64,000 nt of DNA from Pomphorhynchus laevis (GCA_012934845.2 WNNJ02001296.1:21662-85661); one strand, 5' to 3'. Counted from the stretch's first letter, positions 12,309 through 22,575 are shown. The notes: generated by a model from the letters alone, not told the origin. A program made the numbers and translations.

Positions 12309-12557
12309 TGTAACGTATGAGTAGCGGTACACTCATTGATCTTGATAATGTAAGCAGCAATGCACACACTAAACAATGGTTGTATTAGAAAATAGAATGA
12401 GTATGCCTACTCATTCAGAGATCTTTTGATATTGTACCGACAGTGATTATATATATGCTGTGACAGTTTTTATTGTGTTGTTGTTTCTTTTCAGTAAAAA
12501 GTGACTCTTTAATATTTGTCGTTTAGACACTTTAAATGTTAGGAAACACTACACTTA
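12309..12557 (+). repeat. 3' LTR of the split Gypsy element (end approximate)
   Basis: Begins with the same 48 bp as the left remnant (tgtaacgtatgagtagcgg) directly after the end of the polyprotein region. The right boundary is set just before the next LINE ORF and is uncertain, since the left copy is too short to define it. Confidence 0.5.
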
Positions 12558-12567
12558 CAAATATTAT

Positions 12568-13712
12568 ATGGTGAAGAGAAAGACGAAAAGTCCATCGAAG
12601 TACTCATCCCAACGAATTTGTTGTGATTCCTTGGGTTGCGATGTCCGGGCAACCGTCTCAATTCTGGAATCCGAGCAATTGGCTATGTCCGATAGGAAAT
12701 TTATTTGTGGGCATTGCAGCGCTTCGATTTTATTGCGAAATATTTCAAGGATCACTTCGAATATTCTGATATCATACTTGCTGATACGTCCAAAGAATCC
12801 AACGATGTTCACTCCGTCGATTGTAGTTTTGCGGCACTTAAAGATGTGATTCGGGCGAATGATCTATCGAGTGAAGATTGTCAAACTATGCCAAGTCACG
12901 ATATTGTGTCTAATCATAGATATGCTGGTAATCTGAAAGAAAGAAAAACACCAGCACTATACTTCCTAACGACATAACATTGAATTCCACAATTAGTAGA
13001 ATCATTTCTGGTCTGGAAATGGACACCGAGTTAGAAATGGTACCTATCAAATAAGCTGGCAATTCCGTTGTCAAATCACAATCCACATGTCCTACATCAC
13101 CTTCTCTCACGAAGCAATCCAATAACAATGATATAGTATCTCATCATATCGAAATTCCACACCAGATTGCAATCGAGGGTGAACAGTCTAGTAAAGTTTC
13201 CAGTCAGATATTCTCTTAACGACAAACTGACCCACTAAATAGTTACAAGTCGTTTTTGTTCGGCAAATCTAATGAATCTTACCGGGATCAGTATTTGATT
13301 ATTACGAACGTTACTGAGTCGTCGTCAGATGTGGCCCAAACTCGAGTAGATGTTGAACAATTCCAAAAAATATTGAGAGTTATTATTTCACCCGAAAGAT
13401 CCCTATATTTCAGAAGTTCGTCCTATTGCGATATTTAAGATAGGCCGTCGCAATCATCTCGAAGGACGTTCTCGTTTGATAAAAGTTGTCTTTTGTACCT
13501 CCTTAGTGGTTCGTGAGTTGTTAAAGCGCAGATCTAAACTGCGACAGTCTCCATTTTGGTTGTTAACAGATATGTCTTTCGCTGAGCGTTGTCTCTGGCG
13601 TGTTGCTCGGACTGAGCTAAATGCTCGGATAGAATCTGGAGAAACCGATCTGCATATTGTAAATTTTCGGGTAGTTCGGCGTCGTCCACGATTGAAATGG
13701 CCCCTGTTATGA
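12568..13712 (+). pseudogene. CR1-type LINE ORF1 remnant
   Basis: Starts MVKRKTKSPSKYSSQ and has CCDSLGCDV followed by KFICGHCS, the same cysteine layout as the ORF1 at 2970. Further pieces in shifting frames are DQYLIITNVTESSSDVAQ (13280-13340) and GRSRLIKVVFCT followed by RVARTELNARIESGE (13470-13640), which match the C-terminal block of CR1-type ORF1. Several frameshifts and stops make it non-functional. Confidence 0.7.
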
Positions 13713-13847
13713 AAAATATTTCTGAAAATTGTAGGATAAGACCCAATGCGCCTTATCGTAAAAACCACAAATGACTTAAAGTTATATATTCGATCGTTCG
13801 AAGCATTCTCAATAAGATAGATGAATTGAAGGTCATAGCTACATATC

Positions 13848-13945
13848 TGTGATAACCAGAGAGAATAAATGGCTTTTATTCACAAATCTACAAATAGTAG
13901 GTAAAGTTAAATATAAATGATAAAGTAATTAAATGTGATACCACA
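13848..13945 (-). repeat. LTR of the whole-looking Gypsy element (left, 3' LTR)
   Basis: 98 bp, begins tgtgataaccagagagaata and ends gataccaca. It matches 17692-17789 at all but two positions by eye. Confidence 0.85.
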
Positions 13946-13964
13946 TTCATCCCATGTGATAGTT

Positions 13965-16900
13965 TTAGAAGTATGCAGGAGTTCTTCGACTTCTTGTACT
14001 TTGTCGGTAGAATTCTCTAGTTGTCACGGGATGATGGTTTGCCTCAGAAATTGATGTCCTCTTTGAACTCAAGTTCATATCGATATTGTCAGTGGCATCA
14101 TATTGCTTTCCGTTATTGTTATCATCTTCATAGTCTGGCTGGTTCCTGTCGAAGCTATCTTGACAGTCGTCATCCCCGTCCCTTGACAATCCCGAACTAC
14201 GAATATCCGAACTGTCTGGATCCTTGTAAATGGAGGTTTCTGAAGGATAACGAGATAGGTGTCGAGTTAAAATATTTGCTTCTTTCCCAGATGGAAGTTC
14301 GATATGAGCCGTGTTTGGATTCGCGTTTATCAGTTTAGCTTTGAGCAATTTATCGTCGTATTTGTCGTGTTTGTAGAAGTTTCGCACGAATACAGATCCG
14401 GGACGACGGAGCCATTCTGGTAAATTGAATTTAATTAATGGGCGTCTAGAGAAGTTGAAGATTCGATCATGAGGTGTCGAGCCAGTTGAGGTGCATAATA
14501 GTCCTCGAATAGATTGAAGGCTTTCAGCGAGGACCGTTTCCCAAGCAGCAACCGGACGATTGTAGTCTCTAAGCCGCAAAAGTACAGCGCTCCATAATAT
14601 ACCGTTATAGCGTTCGATCTGTCCGTTGCCTAACGGATTGTACGGAGAAGAGTGACTTGCTACCGTGCCAATACTCTCCAGATAATCAGAGAATTCTTTC
14701 GACATGAAGGATGACCCGCGATCGGAATGTACAAATTCAGGTGGACCAAATATTGTCACTATACCACGCAGGCAATTTATCACTGTTTGAACGGACATAT
14801 CACGGCATGCAAATCCAAAGGGATAGTGAGAATATTTATCGACGGCTGTAAGCAAATATTTCTTGCCTGATGAACTGGGCAAAGGACCTTTGAAGTCAAG
14901 TGAAATTCTTTCGAAAGGTCGTGTCGCTCTGATGAGGGCAGTTTTTGGAGGCTTGAAGAAGTTTGGTTTCAACAACGAACAGGTAACGCAATGAGATACA
15001 ACATAACGAACGTCTTCAGTGCTATATGGAAGTTGATTCGATTGAACGAAGTGATACAAACGATTGACTCCTGGGTGGCAAAGCGTAGCGTGAAGTTCAT
15101 AAAGAAGCTTGAGATCTTTCTGTTTGTTAAAGTAACTGCAACTTGAAGCACAAATATCCCTAGACATTGAGTCGGCCGCATAATTCAACTTTCCAGGCCG
15201 GTAAAGTATACAATATTTGAACTCAGATAGATCGAGACGCCATCTTTGCACTTTTTCATTTTTAATTTTACTCTTATGATTTCTGTTTAATATGAATGAA
15301 ACTGACCTTTGATCCGTTAGAACATTGAAAGTTCGTCCAGACAAATAGTGCCTCCAGTATCGCAATGCTTCAACGATGGCAAGGGCCTCTTTCTCAATAG
15401 CGGAATGTCCAACGACACTCTTACTAAGTGTATGCGAATAAAATGCGACGGGTTTGTTATCCTGCGTTAATACAGCACCGATAGCATAAAGGGATGCGTC
15501 AGTCTCTACTGTAAATGTCTTATTGAAATCAATGGGTGTTAGAGTAGCTGAAATAATACGATCACGAATTATCTCAAATGAGCGCTTTGCTGCAGGTGTA
15601 ATAGGAAATATCGTGGTTTCAGCTAACGGACGAATCTGCGACGAAAAATTTCGAGTCCATTTGGAATAATGTGAGAAAAGGCCGACACTTCTTCGCAGTT
15701 GACGTTTATTTTGAGGTACCTGCAGTTCTCGCAAAGGTGAGACACGATTAGGATCAGGCCGTTTAATACCACTACCAACTTGATATCCCAGAATATTGAT
15801 CATCGTTTTATTAATCATACATTTCGATTCATTTAGTGTTATTCGGTACCTAGAAGCAACTTCACGAAACTTGGCCAGATTTGTATCATGTTCTTGCTGT
15901 GTTTTGCCGCACACAATGATATCGTCGAAGTATGAATAGGTGCCGGTTAAGTTTTCTTTCTCTATGATCTCGTTGATTATTCGCTGGAAGGTGGCTACAG
16001 CATTCGTGAGTCCAAAAGGCATACGCTGAAATTGATAGAGTCGACCATCTGCCTCGAATGCGGTCAAGAATTTTTCGTTTGCTCGCAAAGGAACTTGATG
16101 GTAAGCACTTTTTAAATCGAGGGTGCTAAACACGTTATTGGACGATATGGTGTCGATCAGGTCGTCAATTCGGGGCATGGGATAAGCGTCGAGGACCGTG
16201 AATCTATTTACGGTCTGCGAGTAATCTACTACTAGACGACGACGTCCTTCTCTGTTTACAATAAGAACTTGCGCACGCCACGGTGAGCGATTGCACTCGA
16301 TGATGCCTTCGGACAACATTCGTTTTACTTCTGAAGCAATAAAGCGGCGATCTTCGATATTACGGCGCCGGGACGGAATTGCTGCAGGTTTCCAGTTTTT
16401 AAAATCGTCTGAAAATAACGACGGTATATCGATTTCCATGCTCGATAGTTGCCCAATGGTTAATGTTTCTTGCTTAGCATTTCCTCGAAGTCGAATGGAA
16501 TCACTTGAATGCAAGCGCAGGAATGGATGACCAAGTATGAGATCACGACAAAGATAAGGCATGACGAAGCATTGAATGTCAGTATAGTTTCGGTCACAGT
16601 AAGATATCGGTAATACGCATCGTTCATTGCATACGGATGTAAATGATGAATTAGCCATGGAAATCCTAACACAACAAGATTCTGTAGGAATACCTAGTTT
16701 TCGAATAACTGATGAATCGACAAAGTTGGAAGAGCTCCCTGTATCGATAAGAGCATCCAGCTGTTGTGTTCCAACGCGAACTTGTACCGTCATGTCGTCA
16801 AGTTTAGATGCATCACCATTTGCATTTTGACAGGATATGATATTAAGTGATTCACAGTCGGACGCGTATGGTCGAGTACTACGATTGTATTTTCGTCGAG

Positions 16901-17669
16901 ATCGAAGCAACTTAGTTCGACAAACTTTTTCGTAGTGTCCACGTTTTAAGCAGAATGAACATTCAGCATCCCGGGCTGGACAACGATTTCGTGTATGCAT
17001 AACTCCACCACAAAAGTAGCACCTTTTCTTGTTGATCTTTTGAGCTACGGCAATAGATTCTTCACTTTCAGAAATATCAGTATTTCCTTTTGAACCTTTG
17101 GTTTCCCTTAAGGCATTTACTGTGAATTCGGATGTGTGTCGATATTCGTTTGATTGAGTTTGAGCTGCTTCAATCGTTCGAGCGACTTGATAAGCTTTCT
17201 CTTTGTCGATGTCATTAGTCTCGAGTATGCGTTGACGAATCTCGTTCGATTGTAAACCCGTAATAAATGAATTGCAAATAAGAATATCGCGCAGCTCCTT
17301 AGCTTTCACATCTTTGAAGGTGCATTGTCGCGCAAGTGTTTCAAGACGATCCACATAGTTAGATATCGATTCATCGAGAGTTTGTCGTGCAGAACACAGT
17401 AGATGTCGTTTGTAAACCGAATTTGTAGATTTTATGAATGCTTTGTTGAGGACATCCATTGCTGAATCATCATCCAGGCACTCGTTAATCTTGTCGAATA
17501 ATTGAGCGGAAATTGAGATTTTCAGGAGATCAAGTTTGTCATCTTGTGAATCCATTTTGATGCGTTTGATAAATGTTTCGAAGCGATATCGCCAGTGACG
17601 CCATTCGCGTTCTGCTTCAGGACAGTCTGTCGTTAGTTTGAGTGTATCCGGCTTGAACAGAGAATCCAT
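13965..17669 (-). CDS. Gypsy Gag-Pol polyprotein, single ORF
   Basis: One open frame of about 1,234 codons from ATG (17669) to near the left LTR. In order: a Gag-like helical region, a pair of zinc knuckles (CYFCGGVMHTRNRC and CSFCLKRGHYEKVC), an aspartic protease (DALIDTGSSSNF), a reverse transcriptase (YFDDIIV), RNase H (ending PGKLNYAADSMSRD), an integrase with HHCC zinc domain and DDE core (VDKYSHYPF, HSDRGSSF), and an acidic C-terminal tail. Gag and Pol are fused in one frame, as in several Ty3/Gypsy lineages. It is treated here as a fossil that looks whole. Confidence 0.88.
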   Translation of the reverse strand: MDSLFKPDTLKLTTDCPEAEREWRHWRYRFETFIKRIKMDSQDDKLDLLKISISAQLFDKINECLDDDSAMDVLNKAFIKSTNSVYKRHLLCSARQTLDESISNYVDRLETLARQCTFKDVKAKELRDILICNSFITGLQSNEIRQRILETNDIDKEKAYQVARTIEAAQTQSNEYRHTSEFTVNALRETKGSKGNTDISESEESIAVAQKINKKRCYFCGGVMHTRNRCPARDAECSFCLKRGHYEKVCRTKLLRSRRKYNRSTRPYASDCESLNIISCQNANGDASKLDDMTVQVRVGTQQLDALIDTGSSSNFVDSSVIRKLGIPTESCCVRISMANSSFTSVCNERCVLPISYCDRNYTDIQCFVMPYLCRDLILGHPFLRLHSSDSIRLRGNAKQETLTIGQLSSMEIDIPSLFSDDFKNWKPAAIPSRRRNIEDRRFIASEVKRMLSEGIIECNRSPWRAQVLIVNREGRRRLVVDYSQTVNRFTVLDAYPMPRIDDLIDTISSNNVFSTLDLKSAYHQVPLRANEKFLTAFEADGRLYQFQRMPFGLTNAVATFQRIINEIIEKENLTGTYSYFDDIIVCGKTQQEHDTNLAKFREVASRYRITLNESKCMINKTMINILGYQVGSGIKRPDPNRVSPLRELQVPQNKRQLRRSVGLFSHYSKWTRNFSSQIRPLAETTIFPITPAAKRSFEIIRDRIISATLTPIDFNKTFTVETDASLYAIGAVLTQDNKPVAFYSHTLSKSVVGHSAIEKEALAIVEALRYWRHYLSGRTFNVLTDQRSVSFILNRNHKSKIKNEKVQRWRLDLSEFKYCILYRPGKLNYAADSMSRDICASSCSYFNKQKDLKLLYELHATLCHPGVNRLYHFVQSNQLPYSTEDVRYVVSHCVTCSLLKPNFFKPPKTALIRATRPFERISLDFKGPLPSSSGKKYLLTAVDKYSHYPFGFACRDMSVQTVINCLRGIVTIFGPPEFVHSDRGSSFMSKEFSDYLESIGTVASHSSPYNPLGNGQIERYNGILWSAVLLRLRDYNRPVAAWETVLAESLQSIRGLLCTSTGSTPHDRIFNFSRRPLIKFNLPEWLRRPGSVFVRNFYKHDKYDDKLLKAKLINANPNTAHIELPSGKEANILTRHLSRYPSETSIYKDPDSSDIRSSGLSRDGDDDCQDSFDRNQPDYEDDNNNGKQYDATDNIDMNLSSKRTSISEANHHPVTTREFYRQSTRSRRTPAYF

Positions 17670-17691
17670 CAAGACAATTTGTGAATAAAAT

Positions 17692-17789
17692 TGTGATAAC
17701 CAGAGAGAATAAATGATTTTTATTCACAAATCTACAAATAGTAGGTAAAGTTAAATATAAATGATAAAGTAATTAAATGTGATACCACA
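17692..17789 (-). repeat. LTR of the whole-looking Gypsy element (right, 5' LTR)
   Basis: 98 bp, begins tgtgataaccagagagaata and ends gataccaca. Only about 22 bp separate it from the ORF start, so the primer-binding site must be within that stretch; I could not match it to a known tRNA end by eye. Confidence 0.85.
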
Positions 17790-18213
17790 TTTAATTATCA
17801 TCATCCAAATATCATTGCAGTTAGTGAATCTTTGTTCTCTATCCTTGTTCCTGATAGCTTATTATCCATAGATGGATATAACTTGTTTCGTTGTCAAATT
17901 GGAGGAGGTGTTGCGCTATATTGTAGTTTAGGTATTGATGTAGTGTGTTTGCAGGCGGTTAGCGATACCAATGAGAATGAGGCTTTTAACATCAAATTGT
18001 ACCTTGATAAGATCAATTCCATGTGTGTTAGTATTATATCGTTCTCATCTCGTCCTCCTCCTTATATTAATATAATAATAACACATATGTCACTGTAGGG
18101 TTTGTGTTTGCATTTGTGAGAGTCAAGGGTTAAGGTTCTTGAAAATGAGCTTTAGAGGATTAAGATAGTTGGATAGCAGATAAAAGTTTATTAAAATATG
18201 TAAGCGGATTGGA

Positions 18214-18478
18214 ATTAGTAAATGCTCATATACGTTATGTACAGAATAAGGAAATTAGTAGGTTGTGGAGAGAGGAGGGTATTATTAAGTGCTCGGATAC
18301 GTTATGCAGAGAGGAAGTAAATTAGTAAGTGCTCGGATAAGTTGTGGAGGGAGGATGATATTAGTAAGTGCTTGGATACGTTGTGAAGAGATGACGGGAT
18401 TAGTAAGTGCTTGTATACGTTATTCAGAGAGGAACTAAATTAGAAATCCTCGGATAAATTGTGGAGAGAGGAGGAAGT
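18214..18478. repeat. minisatellite, about 39-bp unit, about 7 imperfect copies
   Basis: Repeats of a unit beginning attagtaagtgctcggatac and continuing with a gttgtggagagaggag-like half. Unit length varies between about 27 and 40 bp. It starts soon after the end of the second CR1 remnant. Confidence 0.7.
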
Positions 18479-18779
18479 TCCGAAGGACTAGATAAATGAT
18501 TTATAGTTTGAAGTATCGGGGCTATGCGATTAGAGATAAGTGAGCGAGATTATAAGTTTAAGGTATGAGTCAATAATTGGACATAATTTACAATTATTTC
18601 CTTAACTGGACAATCAGTCAATAATTGCTGATTCGAGTCATTGTAGGTAGCTGAATTTCCTGATTTGTGCAAGGTAGAGCTGATATTATCATTGATCGTT
18701 GGTGGATTTTTCAGGACTCGAAGAGGTTAACAATTGTACATGAATTTTACTTTTTTCATAGTACGCTGTGGATAACTAC
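18479..18779. other. stretch without recognisable gene
   Basis: Mixed-complexity DNA between the minisatellite and the tail of the minus-strand CR1 LINE. I see no ORF or repeat worth naming. Confidence 0.5.
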
Positions 18780-19855
18780 AATTATTATTATTATGTAGAC
18801 AACGTTACGAGCATAGCTCACAGTTGCTGACAAATCGATAGTCAAAATAAAAGAAAAAGAGAAAATCAAAAACAAATCAGTTAACAATTTAAAATAATCT
18901 GTCGTTTAAAGAGCTCACGAGTTCCCGCATTTACAATATCATCGCTTAAACGATTCCATGAATTTATTATTCGTTGTCCAAATTGAATCGTCCTAGAATG
19001 TACTATTCGTTGGCGACTAAGATAAAACGAGTGACCTCGCAAAGCTCGAGTTGATCGAATGTTGAAGAGCCCACGCAACACATGGTGTTCATTGTGAAAT
19101 ACCTCCCATACAAGACACAGATCCCGCGAGTCACGAATATCACATAATGACTGCATATTTAAAGACCGAAGACGGTCCTCGTAAGGAAGTTCTCTCAAAG
19201 AATGTACTAATTTTGTTGCCCTACGTAGCACCTTCTCAAGTCGATTAATCTCATCTCTGGTTCGAGGGTATGAACATTGAGAAGCATATAACAAATGACT
19301 TAGTACAAAAGCGTTTGCAAGAACTCTAAAAGAACGTGGACTCACATAGCTGAATGATCGGCGAAGGAAACCAACCATACGCATGGCCTTCGAACAAATG
19401 TACTCAGTGTTTTGGCGAGTGGAGAAATCATCCGTTATCAATACGCCAAGATCTTTATAGCTCGAAACCAATTTAATCACTCGATCCCCGAGATGATATA
19501 TCGGCACTGGAACAATATTACGTGATCGAATGTGCATGCAAGTGCACTTCGAGGCATTAACAGACAGACCATTAGAACGTGCCCACTTAAGAACCGTGTC
19601 AATATCTGATTGAAGAATGTTACGATCATAATTCGACTTGATGGCTCTCCAAATTTTTAAATCGTCAGCAAATAATAATGAATGCGAACTTATTACACTG
19701 GGTAGATCGTTGATGAAAATACAAAACAGCAAAGGACCCAATACAGACCCTTGCGGGACACCGGCATTAACTGGATAATGCTCGGAAAGGGTACCGTTAT
19801 CAACACTGTTATCTTCAACACTGTTTATCAACACTGTTATCTTTAACATTTTCTC
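18780..19855 (-). mobile_element. CR1-type LINE, 5'-truncated, minus strand
   Basis: Contains the 3' half of ORF2 only. The 3' end is marked by an attattattattatg microsatellite-like tail at about 18780 on the plus strand. The 5' truncation is at about 19855, where the reading frame runs into a short scrambled duplication of caacactgttatc (19798-19850), a common feature of 5'-truncated LINE insertions. Confidence 0.8.
18881..19849 (-). pseudogene. CR1 LINE reverse transcriptase, C-terminal half, open frame
   Basis: 322 open codons: motif B GVPQGSVLGPLLFCIFINDL, motif C FADDLKIW, then the CR1-type thumb and C-terminal domain ending RIINSWNRLSDDIVNA. Motifs 1, 2 and A of the reverse transcriptase and the whole endonuclease are missing because of 5' truncation. 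The remaining frame has no stop, so the insertion is probably recent. It resembles the ORF2 at 4980-7040 in layout but is too different to be the same family. Confidence 0.8.
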
Positions 19856-20226
19856 ATCATTGTTAATGACATCAATCCATATCCCCCGATGAAACCTAGT
19901 TCAAAATAGATCAACTTTTTCCGTGGATAAAACTGTGACTGTAGTTCACAAATTACAACCAGACTTGTTACAGGAACAAAAAGTTAAAAGGTCTAAGGAA
20001 TTCATTCATATAATTTATTTTTTTATTCGTGCCATTTATATGAGGTATTATTAAAGCGTAGAATAACGTTCTAAATCAAAAATCCTCAAAAGATAAAAGT
20101 AATGTTTCAATTTATATATAAAAAAACTTATAATTTTAGTGCATATTCTGTCAGTGTTAATGTCTTCAACAATAACTTTACTACGATACTTAGAGATAGT
20201 CTGAGTTGAGCAAATAAAGGTTAACT
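19856..20226. other. AT-rich stretch, no gene seen
   Basis: No ORF with recognisable motifs and no clear repeat structure. Confidence 0.4.
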
Positions 20227-20370
20227 CAGTCTATAGAGTTGGCAGTCTAAAGAATTGACATCCTAAAGATTTGACAGCCTAAAGAATTGACAGCCTAAAG
20301 AGTTATCAGTCTAAAGAGTGGACAGTCTAAAGAATTAACATAATAAAATGTTGACAGTCTAAAGGATTTA
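20227..20370. repeat. 16-bp tandem repeat, 9 copies
   Basis: Nine adjacent 16-bp units, consensus cagtctaaagaattga, in exact register over 144 bp, with scattered substitutions and no length change. Copy seven is the most diverged. Confidence 0.9.
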
Positions 20371-21213
20371 TAAAGAGTAATATTGATCCATCGAGTATTG
20401 ATTTCAAGGGATTAATACGCAAGGGCATATAGCAAGAGCACGTTCTACTACCATTAAACAGAATCAATTTACGACATTTTGATGAAAACCTGTAAGACAA
20501 CTTCATCCTCATCATGCATTTAAATCTAGTTGCAATATGTTGTAGTCAAATTTTTAAACTTTTTCCTTTATGTTAATATAATCAACAATGCGAAAGTGCG
20601 AAAGTTTGTATAACAATTCTGCGATAACAGTCCAAATAGGCATTGTTCAGAGGCCGTCTAAAGACAACCATTATAGACATGATACTCGACATTACGAAAT
20701 GGCTAAAAGCTCGGTCCAACATGAACTCAGTTTGATTAATGCCGTACAATCCCTTTACACCAATTCCCCACAATTAGATTGATGATTTAATTTCTGAGCA
20801 CTTTGAAGATTGGCAAGGACATTTACGATAAAATGCTTTGCTAAAATTACGGAAAACACTGTCTACAATCATTCGCTGAAAAACATTAGAATTCTATTGT
20901 AATTTCATAGTGACCAAGTATCATAATGACGGGCATCTTGATGTCATTCCCAACGAAACACGGATAACCCATGTTTTCAACAAATTACATTATAATCTAT
21001 TTTTTAACTTTTCCCCGAAATAATATAAACTTTAATTTTCGGTATTCGACTCGATTTCTTTAACACTGAATTGACCTAGTTAAAACGTATTTGTAAATGC
21101 CAAGCATTTTCAGGAAAGGGTTGGTGCACGAAACCGATAAGACATTGATGTGATCTAGCAAATATTTTCTTTATTCAATACATGAATATATTATATAGTA
21201 CATTATATCATAT

Positions 21214-21259
21214 AGTACATTATAAGCATGTATTATTCAATACATGCTTATAATGTACT
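21214..21259. repeat. perfect inverted repeat, 19-bp arms, 8-bp loop
   Basis: Left arm 21214-21232 (agtacattataagcatgta), right arm 21241-21259 (its exact reverse complement). Function unknown; it could be a fold-back remnant. Confidence 0.8.
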
Positions 21260-21645
21260 TGCTTTTGTTCACCAACAAGTTATGCCCAGACAAAGATAAC
21301 TTTTTTCATTTACAACGATCATTTCCCCATCCCCGAGAATTAATTTTTGAACTTTGATTTTTGAGCTTTTTCGTGGAGAAAGTTAAGTCATAATAAAATT
21401 TAAGTCAATTTAAGTCACTTTCATTAAATGATAGCGATCTTTTCTATAATAACATTTTGTTATAAAATCTAGAAAAAATTTTAAAATACTGTTTGTCTAA
21501 TCTTTCAGATTTTTGATTATGTTCTCATTCATTCCGTAATTGATTTCCTACTAGTTTAAAGATGAAACCTACAAAAATAAACGCTGATATGTTAATGTAT
21601 TGTACATACTTCTTTAATCGATAAAGCATTATCTTGTTTTTGCAG

Positions 21646-21740
21646 AGATCTAATACGGGAATTGTCGAAAGATTGGCTGTTATCGAATATGTGGCGACTG
21701 TCATGTATGCATGTTCACACAAGCATACCGAGTATTCCAT
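21646..21740 (+). other. weak candidate internal exon of a host gene
   Basis: A 95-bp segment with a T-rich acceptor tatcttgtttttgcag immediately upstream and a perfect gtaagt donor downstream. Two of three frames are open; one reads SNTGIVERLAVIEYVATV. The base composition is richer than the surroundings. I do not recognise the peptide and no neighbouring exon is visible, so this is only a splice-signal-based suggestion. Confidence 0.2.
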
Positions 21741-22009
21741 GTAAGTTCTAGTAAAGGTCGTTTGCCAGAATATCAAAGAATATTTAGTAATTACTTATTT
21801 CTTAACAATTTAATAAACGAAACATATTAAATTAATTAGATGCATATTTAGCAAATGTAAAGGCTTATAAAAGAAATTTTAAAATTCAGTATTTTTTTAA
21901 CCGATTTATAGATAACCCAGACATGAGTAAAAACATCTTAATAGATCGTAAATAAGAATTATTGATCTCCTGATGAATCCAAATCAAAATATACGTATTA
22001 ATATATGTA

Positions 22010-22575
22010 TCTACGTATTTAATAATTAAATAAATAAATAAAAATAATAACGCTGCATTAATAAATCAAAATTTAATAATTAAATAATAAATAAAAATTA
22101 AGTAATTAAATAATAATTAATTAATTAATAATTTTCAGATCACAGATGCAATCAAGTTAAATTAAATAATATCTAATATTTAATATAAGATTTTATATAA
22201 TTTATATCAAATTAAAATAAGATTGAAATTTAAAATAAAAGTCAATTTTTATGAATTGACTAATAAATAACAAACGATGTATTAGAATAAGAATTAAAGG
22301 TCATCATGAGGAACTGCTATAAAAACAGCAGTTCTATATAAAAATGTTCCGCTAATGATTTTAAATTTATTTTTACATAAAAATAAATTTTTACATTTAT
22401 CATGTTTCGGCCCCTAACTCCTCTACTCAACATAGCAGCGGGCCAAATACATGCTAATGATGTATTTCCTCTGATAAAACTATCTAGTATCTTATTCTAA
22501 TACAAAGTATATTATTTATTATCCATCCATAAAACTTTGCCACTTAAGAGTTTAAATTTATTCTTTATATTATTA
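22010..22575 (-). mobile_element. Naiad-like Penelope element fragment: 3' region and last RT codons
   Basis: Matches, in reverse complement, the end of the ORF and the 3' region of the copy at 61303-64000: the gaattgactaataaat segment, the hairpin-forming ctgctat motif, ttcggcccctaactcctcta, catagcag, and the final codons of the reverse transcriptase (about 22520-22570). It is rearranged in the middle (22320-22400). Confidence 0.7.
22138..22290. repeat. 153-bp perfect direct repeat, copy 1
   Basis: Starts gatcacagatgcaatcaag; identical at every position by eye to 22576-22728. The copies are 438 bp apart, start to start. Confidence 0.9.

Larger units (their letters stand above)
1075..12557 (+). 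mobile_element. Ty3/Gypsy LTR retrotransposon, old and broken, split by later insertions
   Basis: Plus-strand Ty3/Gypsy fossil. Parts recognised: a partial 5' LTR at the left end, Gag-like sequence (about 1170-1930), the later part of the reverse transcriptase and RNase H (about 1935-2640), then a foreign block of about 8 kb, then the end of RNase H (about 10712-10790), the integrase (about 10859-11700) and a C-terminal region to about 12300, followed by the 3' LTR. The family call rests on the Gag-protease-RT-RNase H-integrase order with integrase last and on RNase H and integrase motifs. It is clearly broken at several places and is older than the CR1 LINE and the RT/nuclease element that sit inside it. 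Confidence 0.8.
13848..17789 (-). mobile_element. Ty3/Gypsy LTR retrotransposon, looks whole and young, very short LTRs
   Basis: Minus-strand element bounded by two 98-bp direct repeats starting TG and ending CA. A single long ORF covers the Gag-like region, zinc knuckles, protease, reverse transcriptase, RNase H and integrase. The element looks whole: I see no obvious break. The LTRs differ at two of 98 positions by eye, pointing to recent insertion. It sits inside the endonuclease region of the second CR1 LINE, so it is younger than that LINE. No clear target-site duplication is visible. Confidence 0.88.
12560..18100 (+). mobile_element. second CR1-type LINE, decayed, split by a Gypsy insertion
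   Basis: ORF1 remnant (12568-13712), the start of the ORF2 endonuclease (about 13785-13847, SILNKIDELKVIATY), then a 3.9-kb Gypsy element, then the endonuclease continues (about 17793-18098, NYHHPNIIAVSES, IGGGVALYC). The two halves of the endonuclease abut across the insertion in the order expected. No reverse transcriptase of this copy is seen, so its 3' half is missing. ORF1 resembles that of the LINE at 2970 in its cysteine pattern but is clearly a different family. Confidence 0.75.
20371..22009. other. AT-rich, gene-poor stretch
   Basis: Mostly AT-rich DNA. It holds a perfect 19-bp inverted repeat (21214-21259) and one weak candidate exon (21646-21740), listed separately. Short ORFs here show no recognisable domain. 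Confidence 0.4.

Noticed and set aside
20227-20370. CRISPR-like array
   Set aside because: Repeats are directly adjacent with no unique spacers, and the host is a eukaryote.
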